From: Nocardioides sp.
GTDB taxonomy: Bacteria; Actinomycetota; Actinomycetes; Propionibacteriales; Nocardioidaceae
NCBI RefSeq assembly: GCF_014360585.1
Contig: NZ_JACIXG010000025.1
Span: 1-61,200, forward strand
Direction of reading: 5' to 3'
Length of the DNA stretch: 61,200 bases
In this document: piece by piece, positions 9,328-17,611 of the stretch
How positions within the stretch are numbered: the first letter of the stretch is position 1
Layout: each line of letters starts with the position of its first letter
Program-made: the position numbers and the translations under genes
Notes under the pieces: generated by a model
Seen by the model: the letters and a program-made list of their open reading frames with translations, nothing else
Database searches by the model: none
What the model was told of the DNA's origin: nothing

Positions 9328-11010
9328 ATGAACCGACCCCACAGAACCCAGCGCCTCGGTGCGCTGGCTGCCGCGACGGTGACCGCCGTCGGTGCGGCTA
9401 CCACCATCCTGGCCATGTCCGGCCCTGCCGGCGCGGCCGACAGCCCGGCCCCGCTGATCGGTGCCGAGAAGTCGACGGCCATCGACAACTCCTACATCGT
9501 GGTGATGGAGGGCAAGGGCTCGACCGCGAAGGCCAACGCGGCTGAGGCCCGTGCGCTCGCCAAGAAGAAGGGCGGCTCGGTGAAGTACGCCTACGACAAG
9601 GCGGTCACCGGCTTCTCCGCCACGCTCGACGACGACGCGCTCGACGCGCTCCGCAACGACCCCGATGTCGCCTACATCGAGGCCAACCAGAAGGTGAAGG
9701 CCAGCGGTGACCAGGCCAACCCCACCTGGGGTCTCGACCGGATCGATCAGCGCAACCTGCCGCTGAACTCGAACTACCACTACGACTACACCGGGTCCGG
9801 GGTGAAGGCGTACATCCTCGACACCGGCATCCGCTCCGGGCACGCCGACTTCGGTGGCCGGGTGACCTCCGGCTACACCGCCATCGGTTCCAGCACCGAG
9901 GACGAGAACGGTCACGGCACCCACGTGGCCGGGACGGTCGGAGGTGCGACCTACGGAGTCGCCAAGGGTGTCACGCTCGTTCCCGTCCGGGTGCTCGACG
10001 CCTCCGGATCCGGCACGACCGCCGGGGTGATCGCGGGTGTGAACTGGGTGACCTCCGACCACACCTCCGGTCCTGCCGTCGCCAACATGTCGCTCGGAGG
10101 CGGGGTCTCCACGACCCTCGACTCCGCGGTCTCGAACTCCATCGCCGACGGCGTCACCTACGCCGTCGCGGCGGGCAACGACTCCGGCGCCAACGCGTGC
10201 AACGGGTCACCCGCCCGTGTCGCCGCGGCGCTGACCGTCGGCTCGACGACCAACACCGACGCCCGCTCGAGCTTCTCCAACATCGGTTCGTGCCTCGACC
10301 TGTTCGCTCCGGGCTCGTCGATCACCTCGGCGTGGCACACCTCCAACACCGCGACCAACACGATCTCCGGTACGTCGATGGCGACCCCGCACGTCGCCGG
10401 AGTGGCCGCGCTCTACCTGCAGGCGAACCCGACGGCGTCTCCCTCCGCCGTCGCCTCGGCGATCAACTCGAACGCCACGACCGGCGTGGTGACCTCGCCC
10501 GGGACCGGATCACCCAACCGCCTCCTCTACTCGCTGTGGAGCGGCGCCACGGACCCGACGGACCCGCCGGCCACCGACAACCTGCTGTTGAACCCGGGCT
10601 TCGAGTCGGGCGCGACCGGCTGGAGCGCCTCCACGGGCGTGATCGACAGCTCGAGCAGCACTCCCGCTCGTACGGGCTCCTACAAGGCGTGGCTGAACGG
10701 CTACGGCAGCACCCACACCGACACGCTGTCGCAGTCGGTCACCCTGCCCACGACCGGCAAGACCCTCTCGTTCTACCTGCGGGTGATCACCAACGAGACG
10801 ACCACGTCGAGGGCCTATGACAAGCTGACCGTCAAGGTCGGGTCGACGACGCTGGCGACATACTCCAACCTGAACGCGAGCTCCTCGTACTCGTTGAAGT
10901 CGTTCTCGCTCGGGTCCTTCGCCGGCAGCACCGTGACGCTGACGTTCACCGGAACCGAGGACTCCTCGCTGGGGACCAGCTTCCTGATCGATGACACCTC
11001 TATCGCCTGA
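9328..11010 (+). CDS. Secreted subtilisin-like serine protease with C-terminal beta domain
   Basis: Extracellular S8A (proteinase K-like) endopeptidase. The 560-residue precursor has a Sec signal peptide (about 1-37, cleavage after AGA), an I9 inhibitor propeptide (about 54-122), and a catalytic domain with D165 (AYILDTG), H196 (NGHGTHVAG), oxyanion N284 and S350 ([12 protein letters not shown]). A Pro/Thr linker then leads to a beta-sandwich module (about 420-560) that opens [15 protein letters not shown], the usual start of a carbohydrate-binding-type or ligand-binding domain. A GGGAG ribosome site lies 10-14 nt before the ATG. It is paralogous to the gene that follows, which lacks the C-terminal module, so the two may attack the same proteins at different places. 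Confidence 0.95.
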   Translation: MNRPHRTQRLGALAAATVTAVGAATTILAMSGPAGAADSPAPLIGAEKSTAIDNSYIVVMEGKGSTAKANAAEARALAKKKGGSVKYAYDKAVTGFSATLDDDALDALRNDPDVAYIEANQKVKASGDQANPTWGLDRIDQRNLPLNSNYHYDYTGSGVKAYILDTGIRSGHADFGGRVTSGYTAIGSSTEDENGHGTHVAGTVGGATYGVAKGVTLVPVRVLDASGSGTTAGVIAGVNWVTSDHTSGPAVANMSLGGGVSTTLDSAVSNSIADGVTYAVAAGNDSGANACNGSPARVAAALTVGSTTNTDARSSFSNIGSCLDLFAPGSSITSAWHTSNTATNTISGTSMATPHVAGVAALYLQANPTASPSAVASAINSNATTGVVTSPGTGSPNRLLYSLWSGATDPTDPPATDNLLLNPGFESGATGWSASTGVIDSSSSTPARTGSYKAWLNGYGSTHTDTLSQSVTLPTTGKTLSFYLRVITNETTTSRAYDKLTVKVGSTTLATYSNLNASSSYSLKSFSLGSFAGSTVTLTFTGTEDSSLGTSFLIDDTSIA

Positions 11011-11024
11011 TCCAAAAGCCTGAC

Positions 11025-11063
11025 CACGCCGGGTCGCTCGCGTAATGCGAGCGGCCCGGCGTG
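11025..11063 (+). terminator. Strong hairpin after first protease gene
   Basis: A 17-bp stem with one G-T pair (11025-11041 with 11047-11063) and a GTAAT loop lies 15 nt past the stop codon. No T run follows, as is common in GC-rich actinobacteria. Confidence 0.65.
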
Positions 11064-11131
11064 CTGGGTTGCAGACCCTTTCATGCCTTGTTTCCAGGCT
11101 GTTCACAGGTGTTCACCTGGGATATCTGCAC

Positions 11132-11186
11132 GTTGCTGCAATGCGATGAGTTGGGTCGTTACGAGCATTACGTAACGTGATTACGT
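11132..11186 (+). promoter_or_regulatory. Shared upstream block of the protease pair, copy 2
   Basis: GTTGCTGCAATGCGA (11132-11146) and GATTACGT (11179-11186) repeat the block seen before the first protease. Between them lies an inverted repeat CGTTACG-N7-CGTAACG (11157-11177) and two direct ATTACGT words, absent from copy 1. The rest of 11064-11345 holds a small CAGGTG/CACCTG palindrome (11106-11119) and no gene. Confidence 0.55.
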
Positions 11187-11345
11187 GGTTGACCGAACGC
11201 TTCGGGTTGCGGCCGTAGGGAGGGCGCAGGGCGTTCGGCCGGCACGTGCGAGGGCTGCACGGGGGACCGCCCACAGGCGGTTCCCGAGTCCGGTGCAATG
11301 AATGGTTGTGGCCTCATCGGGCCGCACGATGACGGGAGTCAGAAC

Positions 11346-12563
11346 GTGTGCCGAACCATCAAGAACCGGGCCTTCAAGGCGCCGGCAGTCATCTCAGCCG
11401 TAGCTGTCGGAGCAGCAGCCTCGGCGATCGCCTTCACCGTTCCGGCCGGCGCCGCGGACGGTCCGGCACCGCTGCGCGGCGCGGACGCCTCGACCGCAAT
11501 CGAGGGTCAGTACATCGTCGTGATGAAGAAGCAGGGCCGCAGCGACGTGGCGAAGTCCGAGGCCAAGTCGGTCCGCAGCGACGCCCGCGACGCGGGTGGT
11601 GACGTACGGGAGATCTACAACACGGCCTTCAACGGCTTCTCGGCGTCGCTCGACAAGGACGCGCTCGCCGAGGTCCGCGACAACCCGGACGTCGCCTACG
11701 TGCAGGCCAACCACCGCTACACCACCCAGGGCGACCAGGCCGATCCGACCTGGGGCCTCGACCGGATCGACCAGGCCGCGCTGCCGCTCGACAAGAACTA
11801 CCACTACGAGCAGACCGGTGCGGGCGTGACCGCCTACATCATCGACACCGGCGTCGCGACCGACCACTCGGAGTTCAGCGGCCGGATCGGTGAGGGCTTC
11901 GACGCCGTCGACGGGGATACCGACGCGGCCGACGGCAACGGCCACGGCACCCACGTCGCGGGCACCGTCGCCGGCACCACCTACGGCGTGGCCAAGGAGG
12001 CCACGATCGTTCCGGTCCGCGTCCTCGACGACCAGGGCTCCGGCACCACCGAGGGTGTCGTCGCGGGCATCGAGTGGGTCACCGAGAACCACACCGACGG
12101 CCCGGCCGTCGCCAACATGTCGCTCGGCGGTGGCAACGACCCCGCTCTCGACGCGGCCGTCCAGGCCTCCATCGCCGACGGTGTGACCTACGCCGTCGCG
12201 GCCGGCAACGAGAGCGCCGACGCCTGCGGCTCCTCGCCTGCGGCCGTCCCCGAGGCGATCACCGTCGGCGCCACCGACGACTCCGACGCCACCGCGAACT
12301 TCTCCAACACCGGTGAGTGCCTCGACATCTTCGCGCCGGGCGTCGACATCACCTCCGCCTGGAACGACGGCTCGACCAACACCATCTCCGGCACGTCGAT
12401 GGCGACCCCCCATGTCGCCGGCGCCGCTGCCCTCTTCCTCGAGGCGAACCCCTCGGCCACCCCGGCCGATGTCGCCACCGGCCTGATCGGCGCCGCCACC
12501 CCTGACGTGGTCACCAACCCCGGCACCGGTTCGCCGAACCTGCTGCTCACCACGCTGTTCTGA
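11346..12563 (+). CDS. Secreted subtilisin-like serine protease
   Basis: S8A family peptidase, 405 residues, with Sec signal peptide (about 1-37, cleavage after AGA), I9 propeptide (about 55-125) and catalytic residues D167, H200, N288 (oxyanion) and S351. The GTG at 11346 is chosen over the in-frame ATG at 11298 because GGGAG stands about 8 nt upstream and because the signal peptide then aligns with that of the preceding paralogue. No C-terminal accessory domain is present. It is a tandem paralogue of 9328-11010, about half identical by eye through propeptide and catalytic domains. Confidence 0.95.
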   Translation: MCRTIKNRAFKAPAVISAVAVGAAASAIAFTVPAGAADGPAPLRGADASTAIEGQYIVVMKKQGRSDVAKSEAKSVRSDARDAGGDVREIYNTAFNGFSASLDKDALAEVRDNPDVAYVQANHRYTTQGDQADPTWGLDRIDQAALPLDKNYHYEQTGAGVTAYIIDTGVATDHSEFSGRIGEGFDAVDGDTDAADGNGHGTHVAGTVAGTTYGVAKEATIVPVRVLDDQGSGTTEGVVAGIEWVTENHTDGPAVANMSLGGGNDPALDAAVQASIADGVTYAVAAGNESADACGSSPAAVPEAITVGATDDSDATANFSNTGECLDIFAPGVDITSAWNDGSTNTISGTSMATPHVAGAAALFLEANPSATPADVATGLIGAATPDVVTNPGTGSPNLLLTTLF

Positions 12564-12572
12564 GTCCGAGCC

Positions 12573-12596
12573 TTGCCTGACGCTTGCGTCAGGCAA
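12573..12596 (+). terminator. Terminator hairpin after second protease
   Basis: An 11-bp perfect inverted repeat TTGCCTGACGC/GCGTCAGGCAA separated by TT, 10 nt beyond the stop codon. Confidence 0.6.
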
Positions 12597-12666
12597 ACGC
12601 GAGGAGATCGAGCGAGCACACGGCCGAGCTCGCGAGGCCGTGACTGCGGTTCGAGATCCACTGAGC

Positions 12667-12702
12667 GCGTTGGGGCCGCCCGGGAGGGGGCGGCCCCAAC
12701 GC
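12667..12702. terminator. Bidirectional terminator between convergent genes
   Basis: A 15-bp perfect GC-rich stem (12667-12681 with 12688-12702) and a six-base loop sit between the protease gene and the minus-strand methyltransferase gene, 16 nt from the latter's stop. Confidence 0.65.
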
Positions 12703-12717
12703 CTCATCCACGTCCGT

Positions 12718-13386
12718 CTACGCCGGCTTGGTCCAGGCGATGGTGTGCCGGAACCCGAGACGGTGCCGGATCGAGGCGCCCGGCATGACGTCCGCGAGGA
12801 TGCCGTGCAGTTCGGCGAACGACATCGTCGGGTCCTTGACGGGGACGACCGGCTGCGATGCGCCGTCGTCGCTGGGCCAGGGATGTTTCACGTAGCCGAT
12901 CGCGGGGTTCGTCACCATCGACGCGAGGTCCCACAGGTGGTCGGTGACGTCCTGGGGAGGAGCGAGACCTACCGACAGGAACCGCCCGTCCGGTTCGAGG
13001 ATGTCGCGCACCTGCTCGAGAGCGTCGGCGACGTCGAGATGATGCAGGACCGCGACCATCGTGACCAGGTCGACCGGCCCGTCGATCCAGGTGCCGTCGT
13101 GGATGGTGACGTTGGACAGGCCGGCGCAGCGGGTAGCGGCCTGCCCCCTCATGGCGCCGTCGCGATCGGTGCCGTGGACCGTCGTGAACCTCGGCGAGAG
13201 TGCGGCCAGCAGCCCGCCCTGACCGCAGCCCACGTCCAGCGCGGTGCGTCGCCGGGCGGGGAGGTTCGCCAGGATCCAGCTGTGGAAGTGGTCGTTGTGG
13301 CTCCAGGGGTGACGCGCGTTGAGCGTCGCCACGGCGTCAGAGATGATGCCCCCGGCGAACTGTTCCGACCAGGTTCGCAATGCCAT
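12718..13386 (-). CDS. Class I SAM-dependent methyltransferase
   Basis: A 222-residue soluble protein with the Rossmann-fold methyltransferase motifs: motif I TALDVGCGQGGLLAALS (about 50-66), acidic motif II HGTDRDG, and motif DLVTMVAVLHHLDVADALEQ. The substrate cannot be told. The WSHNDHFHSWIL stretch before motif I is seen in small-molecule methyltransferases of the type-11/12 fold. It is transcribed divergently from the radical-SAM gene, with 118 nt between the two starts. Confidence 0.85.
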   Translation of the reverse strand: MALRTWSEQFAGGIISDAVATLNARHPWSHNDHFHSWILANLPARRRTALDVGCGQGGLLAALSPRFTTVHGTDRDGAMRGQAATRCAGLSNVTIHDGTWIDGPVDLVTMVAVLHHLDVADALEQVRDILEPDGRFLSVGLAPPQDVTDHLWDLASMVTNPAIGYVKHPWPSDDGASQPVVPVKDPTMSFAELHGILADVMPGASIRHRLGFRHTIAWTKPA

Positions 13387-13504
13387 GACGACATTCTTAC
13401 CTGCGGACGTCGGGGAGGCCGCCCGGCGACGCGAGGTTTGGTGGGGGAGTCAGGGGGCGGCGTACGCTTGGCGTTGATCGTTCCCGAGCTTTGAGGTGCC
13501 CATC

Positions 13505-15475
13505 GTGACCGTCGCCCAGAGCGACCTCGTTCCTGAATCCGTGTTCCCCCGGCTGGAGCCGCGCCTGGCGCTGGTGTCCAAGCCGATCCAGTACGTCGGC
13601 GGCGAGCTCAACTCGACCGTCAAGGAGTGGAACGACGTCGAGGTGCGCTGGGCGCTGATGTATCCGGACGCCTACGAGGTCGGGCTGCCGAACCAGGGCG
13701 TCCAGATCCTCTACGAGGTGCTCAACGAGCGTGACTGGATCGCCGCGGAGCGCACCTACGCGGTGTGGCCGGACCTCGAGAAGATCATGCGCGAGGGTGA
13801 CGAGCAGGGCCCGATCCCGCAGTTCACCGTCGACGCCCACCGTCCGGTGAAGGCGTTCGACCTGTTCGGGCTCTCGTTCTCGACCGAGCTCGGCTACACC
13901 AACATGCTCAACGCGCTCAGCCTCGCCGGCATCCCGCTGCACGCGGTCGACCGCGGCGACGACGACCCGGTGGTGCTCGCCGGCGGCCACGCCGCGTTCA
14001 ACCCCGAGCCGATCGCCGACTTCCTCGACGCTGCCGTGCTCGGCGACGGCGAGGAGGTCGTGCTCAAGATCTCCGAGGTCGTGCGCGAGTGGAAGCAGGA
14101 GGGGCGCCCCGGCGGGCGCGACGAGCTGCTGCGGCGGCTGGCCGTCTCCGGTGCCGTCTACGTCCCGAAGTTTTACGACGTCAACTACGCCGCCGACGGC
14201 CAGATCGAGGCCGTGGTGCCCAACCGTCCCGACATCCCGTGGCGGGTGCGCAAGCACACCCTGATGGACCTCGACGCCTGGCCCTACCCGCGCAACCCGC
14301 TGGTGCCGTTGGCCGAGACCGTCCACGAGCGGTTCTCGGTGGAGATCTTCCGCGGCTGCACCCGCGGCTGCCGCTTCTGCCAGGCGGGGATGATCACCCG
14401 TCCGGTGCGTGAGCGCTCGATCAAGACCATCGGCGACATGGTCGAGAACGGGATCCGGAAGTCCGGCTTCGAGGAGGTCGGGCTGCTCTCGCTGAGCTCC
14501 GCCGACCACACCGAGATCGGTGACGTCGCGACCGGCCTGGCCGACCGCTACGAGGGTTCCAACGTCTCGCTGTCGCTCCCGTCGACGCGCGTCGACGCCT
14601 TCAACATCACCCTGGCCAACGAGTTCTCTCGCAACGGCCGTCGCTCCGGCCTGACGTTCGCGCCCGAGGGTGGCTCGGAGCGGATGCGCAAGGTCATCAA
14701 CAAGATGGTGACCGAGGAAGACCTGATCCGCACCGTCGGTGCCGCCTACTCCCACGGCTGGCGCCAGGTGAAGCTCTACTTCATGTGCGGCCTGCCGACC
14801 GAGACCGACGAGGACGTGCTCCAGATCGCCGAGCTCGCCAAGAAGGTCATCGCCAAGGGCCGCGAGGTCTCGGGCCGCAACGACATCCGCTGCACCGTCT
14901 CGATCGGTGGCTTCGTACCCAAGCCGCACACGCCCTTCCAGTGGGCCTCCCAGCTCGACCACGAGACCACCGACGTACGCCTTCAGAAGCTGCGCGACTC
15001 GGTCCGCTCCGACAAGAAGTTCGGCCGTGCGATCGGGTTCCGCTACCACGATGGCAAGCCCGGCATCGTCGAGGGCCTGCTGTCGCGAGGCGACCGCCGG
15101 GTCGGCCGGATCATCGAGCAGGTCTGGCGCGACGGTGGCCGCTTCGACGGCTGGAGCGAGCACTTCTCCTACGACCGCTGGATGTCCGCCGTCGAGAAGG
15201 GCCTGGAAGGCACCGGCGTCGACCTCGACTGGTACACCACCCGCGAGCGTGAGTACGACGAGATCCTCCCCTGGGACCACCTCGACTCCGGTCTCGACAA
15301 GGACTGGCTCTGGGCAGACTGGGAGGACGCCCTCGCGGTCGCCAACGGCGAGGACATCGAGGTCGAGGACTGCCGCTGGACGCCGTGCTACGACTGTGGC
15401 GTCTGCCCGGAGATGGGGACCGACATCCAGATCGGCCCCACGGGTCAGAAGCTGCTCCCGCTGTCCGTGGTGTAG
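13505..15475 (+). CDS. TIGR03960 family B12-binding-like radical SAM protein
   Basis: Large radical SAM protein of a family found next to RNase E/G genes and a DUF2344 partner. Residue numbers are from the GTG at 13505. The cluster motif is C285-x3-C289-x2-C292 (RGCTRGCRFCQ), preceded by a region resembling a B12-binding fold (about 45-190) and followed by a radical SAM barrel with GLTFAPEGGSERMRKVINK. The C-terminus has a further Cys cluster (CRWTPCYDCGVCPEMG) that could bind metal. The start at 13505 has GAGG 8 nt upstream; a GTG at 13496 overlaps that site and is less likely. The partner of the pair is at 18701-19429 and RNase E at 21078. A role in RNA or ribosome modification is guessed for the family; it is not proven. 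Confidence 0.93.
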   Translation: MTVAQSDLVPESVFPRLEPRLALVSKPIQYVGGELNSTVKEWNDVEVRWALMYPDAYEVGLPNQGVQILYEVLNERDWIAAERTYAVWPDLEKIMREGDEQGPIPQFTVDAHRPVKAFDLFGLSFSTELGYTNMLNALSLAGIPLHAVDRGDDDPVVLAGGHAAFNPEPIADFLDAAVLGDGEEVVLKISEVVREWKQEGRPGGRDELLRRLAVSGAVYVPKFYDVNYAADGQIEAVVPNRPDIPWRVRKHTLMDLDAWPYPRNPLVPLAETVHERFSVEIFRGCTRGCRFCQAGMITRPVRERSIKTIGDMVENGIRKSGFEEVGLLSLSSADHTEIGDVATGLADRYEGSNVSLSLPSTRVDAFNITLANEFSRNGRRSGLTFAPEGGSERMRKVINKMVTEEDLIRTVGAAYSHGWRQVKLYFMCGLPTETDEDVLQIAELAKKVIAKGREVSGRNDIRCTVSIGGFVPKPHTPFQWASQLDHETTDVRLQKLRDSVRSDKKFGRAIGFRYHDGKPGIVEGLLSRGDRRVGRIIEQVWRDGGRFDGWSEHFSYDRWMSAVEKGLEGTGVDLDWYTTREREYDEILPWDHLDSGLDKDWLWADWEDALAVANGEDIEVEDCRWTPCYDCGVCPEMGTDIQIGPTGQKLLPLSVV

Positions 15476-15478
15476 GGC

Positions 15479-15862
15479 TCAGCTGATCGCGGCGGTCGCC
15501 TCGATCTCGATGAGCACGTCGGGGCGGAAGAGGCCGGAGACCTGGAGCAGCGAGCTGGCGGGCGGGTGCTCGACGTCGACGAACTCGTCGCGTACCCGCC
15601 GGATCATCGGCAGCTCCGTGGTGGAGACGACGAAGTAGGTCAGCTTCACCGCCTCTGCCCAGGTGGCGCCGGCCGCGGCCAGTGCGACGCCGAGGTTGGC
15701 GAAGGTCTGCCGGATCTGGGCCTCCCAGCCATAGGCGACGGTGCCGTCGGCGGCCATGCCCACCTGCCCGGAGATCACCACCAGCCTGGCGCCGGGGTCG
15801 GTGATCACCAGGTGGCTGTAGCCGGCGGGGGCGGGAAGGTCCTCGGGGGACACGAAATCCAT
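15479..15862 (-). CDS. RidA-like (YjgF/UK114) family protein
   Basis: A 127-residue protein with the Rid fold: VISGQVGMAADG, QIRQTFANLGVALAAAG, and VLIEIEATAAI. RidA removes reactive enamine/imine intermediates of PLP enzymes by means of a conserved arginine in the PAR motif before the last strand. Here that position reads PASSLLQV, with serine in place of arginine, so the classical deaminase activity is unlikely. The start is taken as MDFVSPEDL at 15862; an in-frame ATG at 15898 would add twelve residues that do not look like the family. The gene converges on the radical-SAM gene with three bases between stops. Confidence 0.85.
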   Translation of the reverse strand: MDFVSPEDLPAPAGYSHLVITDPGARLVVISGQVGMAADGTVAYGWEAQIRQTFANLGVALAAAGATWAEAVKLTYFVVSTTELPMIRRVRDEFVDVEHPPASSLLQVSGLFRPDVLIEIEATAAIS

Positions 15863-15914
15863 TGGGCGAAGGTAGACCCGGCTTCGCAGACGCGCCAATG
15901 TTTACTTCTGCGGC

Positions 15915-15920
15915 TAGGTT
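15915..15920 (+). promoter_or_regulatory. Predicted -10 box for leaderless GNAT gene
   Basis: TAGGTT ends 7 nt before the GTG at 15928, with no Shine-Dalgarno site between. Confidence 0.45.
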
Positions 15921-15927
15921 CTGGTCT

Positions 15928-16422
15928 GTGATCGACACCTTCGACGTACGTCTGGCCGGGCCGGCGGACGCCCCTCTTATGGCAGGACTGCGCCGGACCT
16001 GGGTCGAGGAGGCGGCGACGAGCTCGGTCGACGACCCCGGGTTCGAGGAGCGCTTCGACGAGTGGATGGTCAAGGAGCGTGAGCAGCGGCTGACCTGGCT
16101 CGGCTGCGTCGGTGGTGAGCCGGCCGGAATGGTCAACATGCTGATCTTCACCCGGATGCCGCGACCTGGCCAGGTGCAGCCGTCGCGCTGGGGCTACCTG
16201 GCCAACTTCTACGTCCTGCCCGAGCACCGCAACAGCGGCCTCGGCACCGAGATGCTCGACGCGCTCACCGACCACGCGGACGCGGAAGGATTCGTACGCG
16301 TCGTGCTGAGCCCCAGCGAGAAGTCGATCCCGTTCTACGAGCGGGGCGGGTTCCGGGCGGCGTACGACCTGATGGTCCGGCCTCGGCCGACCGGGCGGAC
16401 CCAGCGGCGCCAGTCCTCCTGA
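15928..16422 (+). CDS. GNAT family N-acetyltransferase
   Basis: A 164-residue acetyl-CoA-dependent acetyltransferase. The coenzyme A motif is YVLPEHRNSGLGTEMLDALTDHA (about 94-116), followed by RVVLSPSEKSIPFYERGGF, the normal motif B region. The GTG at 15928 is preferred over the ATG at 15898 because a TAGGTT box stands 7 nt upstream and the added residues look non-coding. The acceptor substrate is unknown. Its 3' end overlaps the converging GNAT gene by 88 bases. Confidence 0.85.
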   Translation: MIDTFDVRLAGPADAPLMAGLRRTWVEEAATSSVDDPGFEERFDEWMVKEREQRLTWLGCVGGEPAGMVNMLIFTRMPRPGQVQPSRWGYLANFYVLPEHRNSGLGTEMLDALTDHADAEGFVRVVLSPSEKSIPFYERGGFRAAYDLMVRPRPTGRTQRRQSS

Positions 16423-16805
16423 GGCTCGTAGCCCAGGCTCTTCCACAGCGACTGTCCCAGATCGTTGTCCTCCAGGACCATCGCGTCGATCCGGCTCGCG
16501 CCGAGGGCGACGAGACGGTCCTCGGCGTGGGCCAGGAGCCGGCGGGCGAGCCCCTGGCGGCGTACGTCGGGGTGGACCGCCAGCCGATAGAGGTGAGCGC
16601 GCCAGCCGTCCCATCCGGAGATCAGCGAGCCGACGACCCGTCCCTCGGCAGTCACCGCGACCGTGCAGGCGTCGGGGGCGCGCGCGATCAACGCCTCCAC
16701 CTTCGCCGGGGAGTCGGCCGGTCGCGAGTCGTTCTCCGCCGCCACCTCCCACAACCCGATCAGCGCAGGCACATCAGCCACGGCGGCAGGGCGAAGCTCG
16801 ATCAC
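16335..16805 (-). CDS. GNAT family N-acetyltransferase
   Basis: A 156-residue acetyltransferase with the acetyl-CoA motif LAVHPDVRRQGLARRLLAHAE (about 72-92) and a C-terminal motif DLGQSLWKSLGYEPQEDWRRWV. Starts with GTG at 16803-16805. The last 88 bases are antisense to the end of the preceding plus-strand GNAT gene; both reading frames keep family-like sequence in the overlap, so both may be real to their ends. Substrate unknown. Confidence 0.85.
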   Translation of the reverse strand: MIELRPAAVADVPALIGLWEVAAENDSRPADSPAKVEALIARAPDACTVAVTAEGRVVGSLISGWDGWRAHLYRLAVHPDVRRQGLARRLLAHAEDRLVALGASRIDAMVLEDNDLGQSLWKSLGYEPQEDWRRWVRPVGRGRTIRSYAARNPPRS

Positions 16806-16844
16806 GGCCGGAAGTCTCTCACGCAGTCGTATCGGCTTCGCAGC

Positions 16845-17570
16845 CTAGCCGCGAAGCGACCCGGCCCTCAGCGCACCAGTTCCCACGGTGCACAGCACCC
16901 TTCGGTCGCCCTCGCTCCAGCTCTGCTCGACGGGCAGGAAGTAGATCACTTCCAGAGTGCTCGAGTGGTAGGACTCACCTGTGAAACCTTGAAACGCCTC
17001 GGCGCACCCGCCCTCGGCGAGCCTGCCGACCTGCATGTCACCTGGCCACTGCCCGTCCTCGAGCTTGAAGCCGTGGTAGGCCTCCCACTGGTGCGATTCG
17101 GAGCAAGGCACCACCTTGACGGTGCCGACCATGACCACCTCGGACTCGGGCACCTCGGTGTCATTGTTGAAACAGTCGCCGACCCGGAGTGCCGTGGTCA
17201 ACACCGTCCCGCTCGTTGTTGCAGCGCCATCTTGGTCTCGGTCGAGGTTGGTGCCGTTCTCCAGCGTCGCCAACCACGTGAACAGGCCGAACATGATCAT
17301 CAGCCCGCACAACCCGATCGCGATGCCCGTGACTGCTTTGCCGGTGCCGTAGTTGCGCGTCGGGGTCGACTTGACCAGGACTGCGATCGCGAGCCCGATG
17401 CCGACGATGGCGGCCAGAGGGATGAAGAAGATGCAGCACAGCACCAGCGCGACGGTGGCCATCGCCTGCGACGGCGGCTGCTCGCCCCGTGGCGGCGGAG
17501 GATATCCGCCTGGCGGTGCTTGGTGATACGGATTCGGTTCATACGCCGGACCCGGCGCGTTGTAGGACAT
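16845..17570 (-). CDS. DUF4190/septum-formation-domain membrane protein
   Basis: A 241-residue membrane protein. It begins with a Pro/Tyr-rich cytoplasmic stretch (1-35), then two hydrophobic helices (about 38-66 and 76-100) matching the DUF4190 pattern (VALVLCCIFFIPLAAIVGIGL, then TGIAIGL). An external domain with the septum-formation motif LRVGDCFNN...VKVVPCSESHQWEAY follows (about 130-235) and has conserved cysteines able to form disulfides. Proteins with this domain are widespread in actinobacteria; despite the name, a cell-division role is not proven here. It is the last gene of a two-gene minus-strand group with the exo/endonuclease-fold gene. Confidence 0.85.
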   Translation of the reverse strand: MSYNAPGPAYEPNPYHQAPPGGYPPPPRGEQPPSQAMATVALVLCCIFFIPLAAIVGIGLAIAVLVKSTPTRNYGTGKAVTGIAIGLCGLMIMFGLFTWLATLENGTNLDRDQDGAATTSGTVLTTALRVGDCFNNDTEVPESEVVMVGTVKVVPCSESHQWEAYHGFKLEDGQWPGDMQVGRLAEGGCAEAFQGFTGESYHSSTLEVIYFLPVEQSWSEGDRRVLCTVGTGALRAGSLRG

Positions 17571-17611
17571 GGGCGGGATGTTCCCATGCCCGGTGAGTGC
17601 GCGCCTAGAAA

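Noticed and set aside
11298..11345. ATG at 11298 as start of the second protease
   Set aside because: It adds an acidic lead before the signal peptide and has no ribosome site; the GTG at 11346 fits better.
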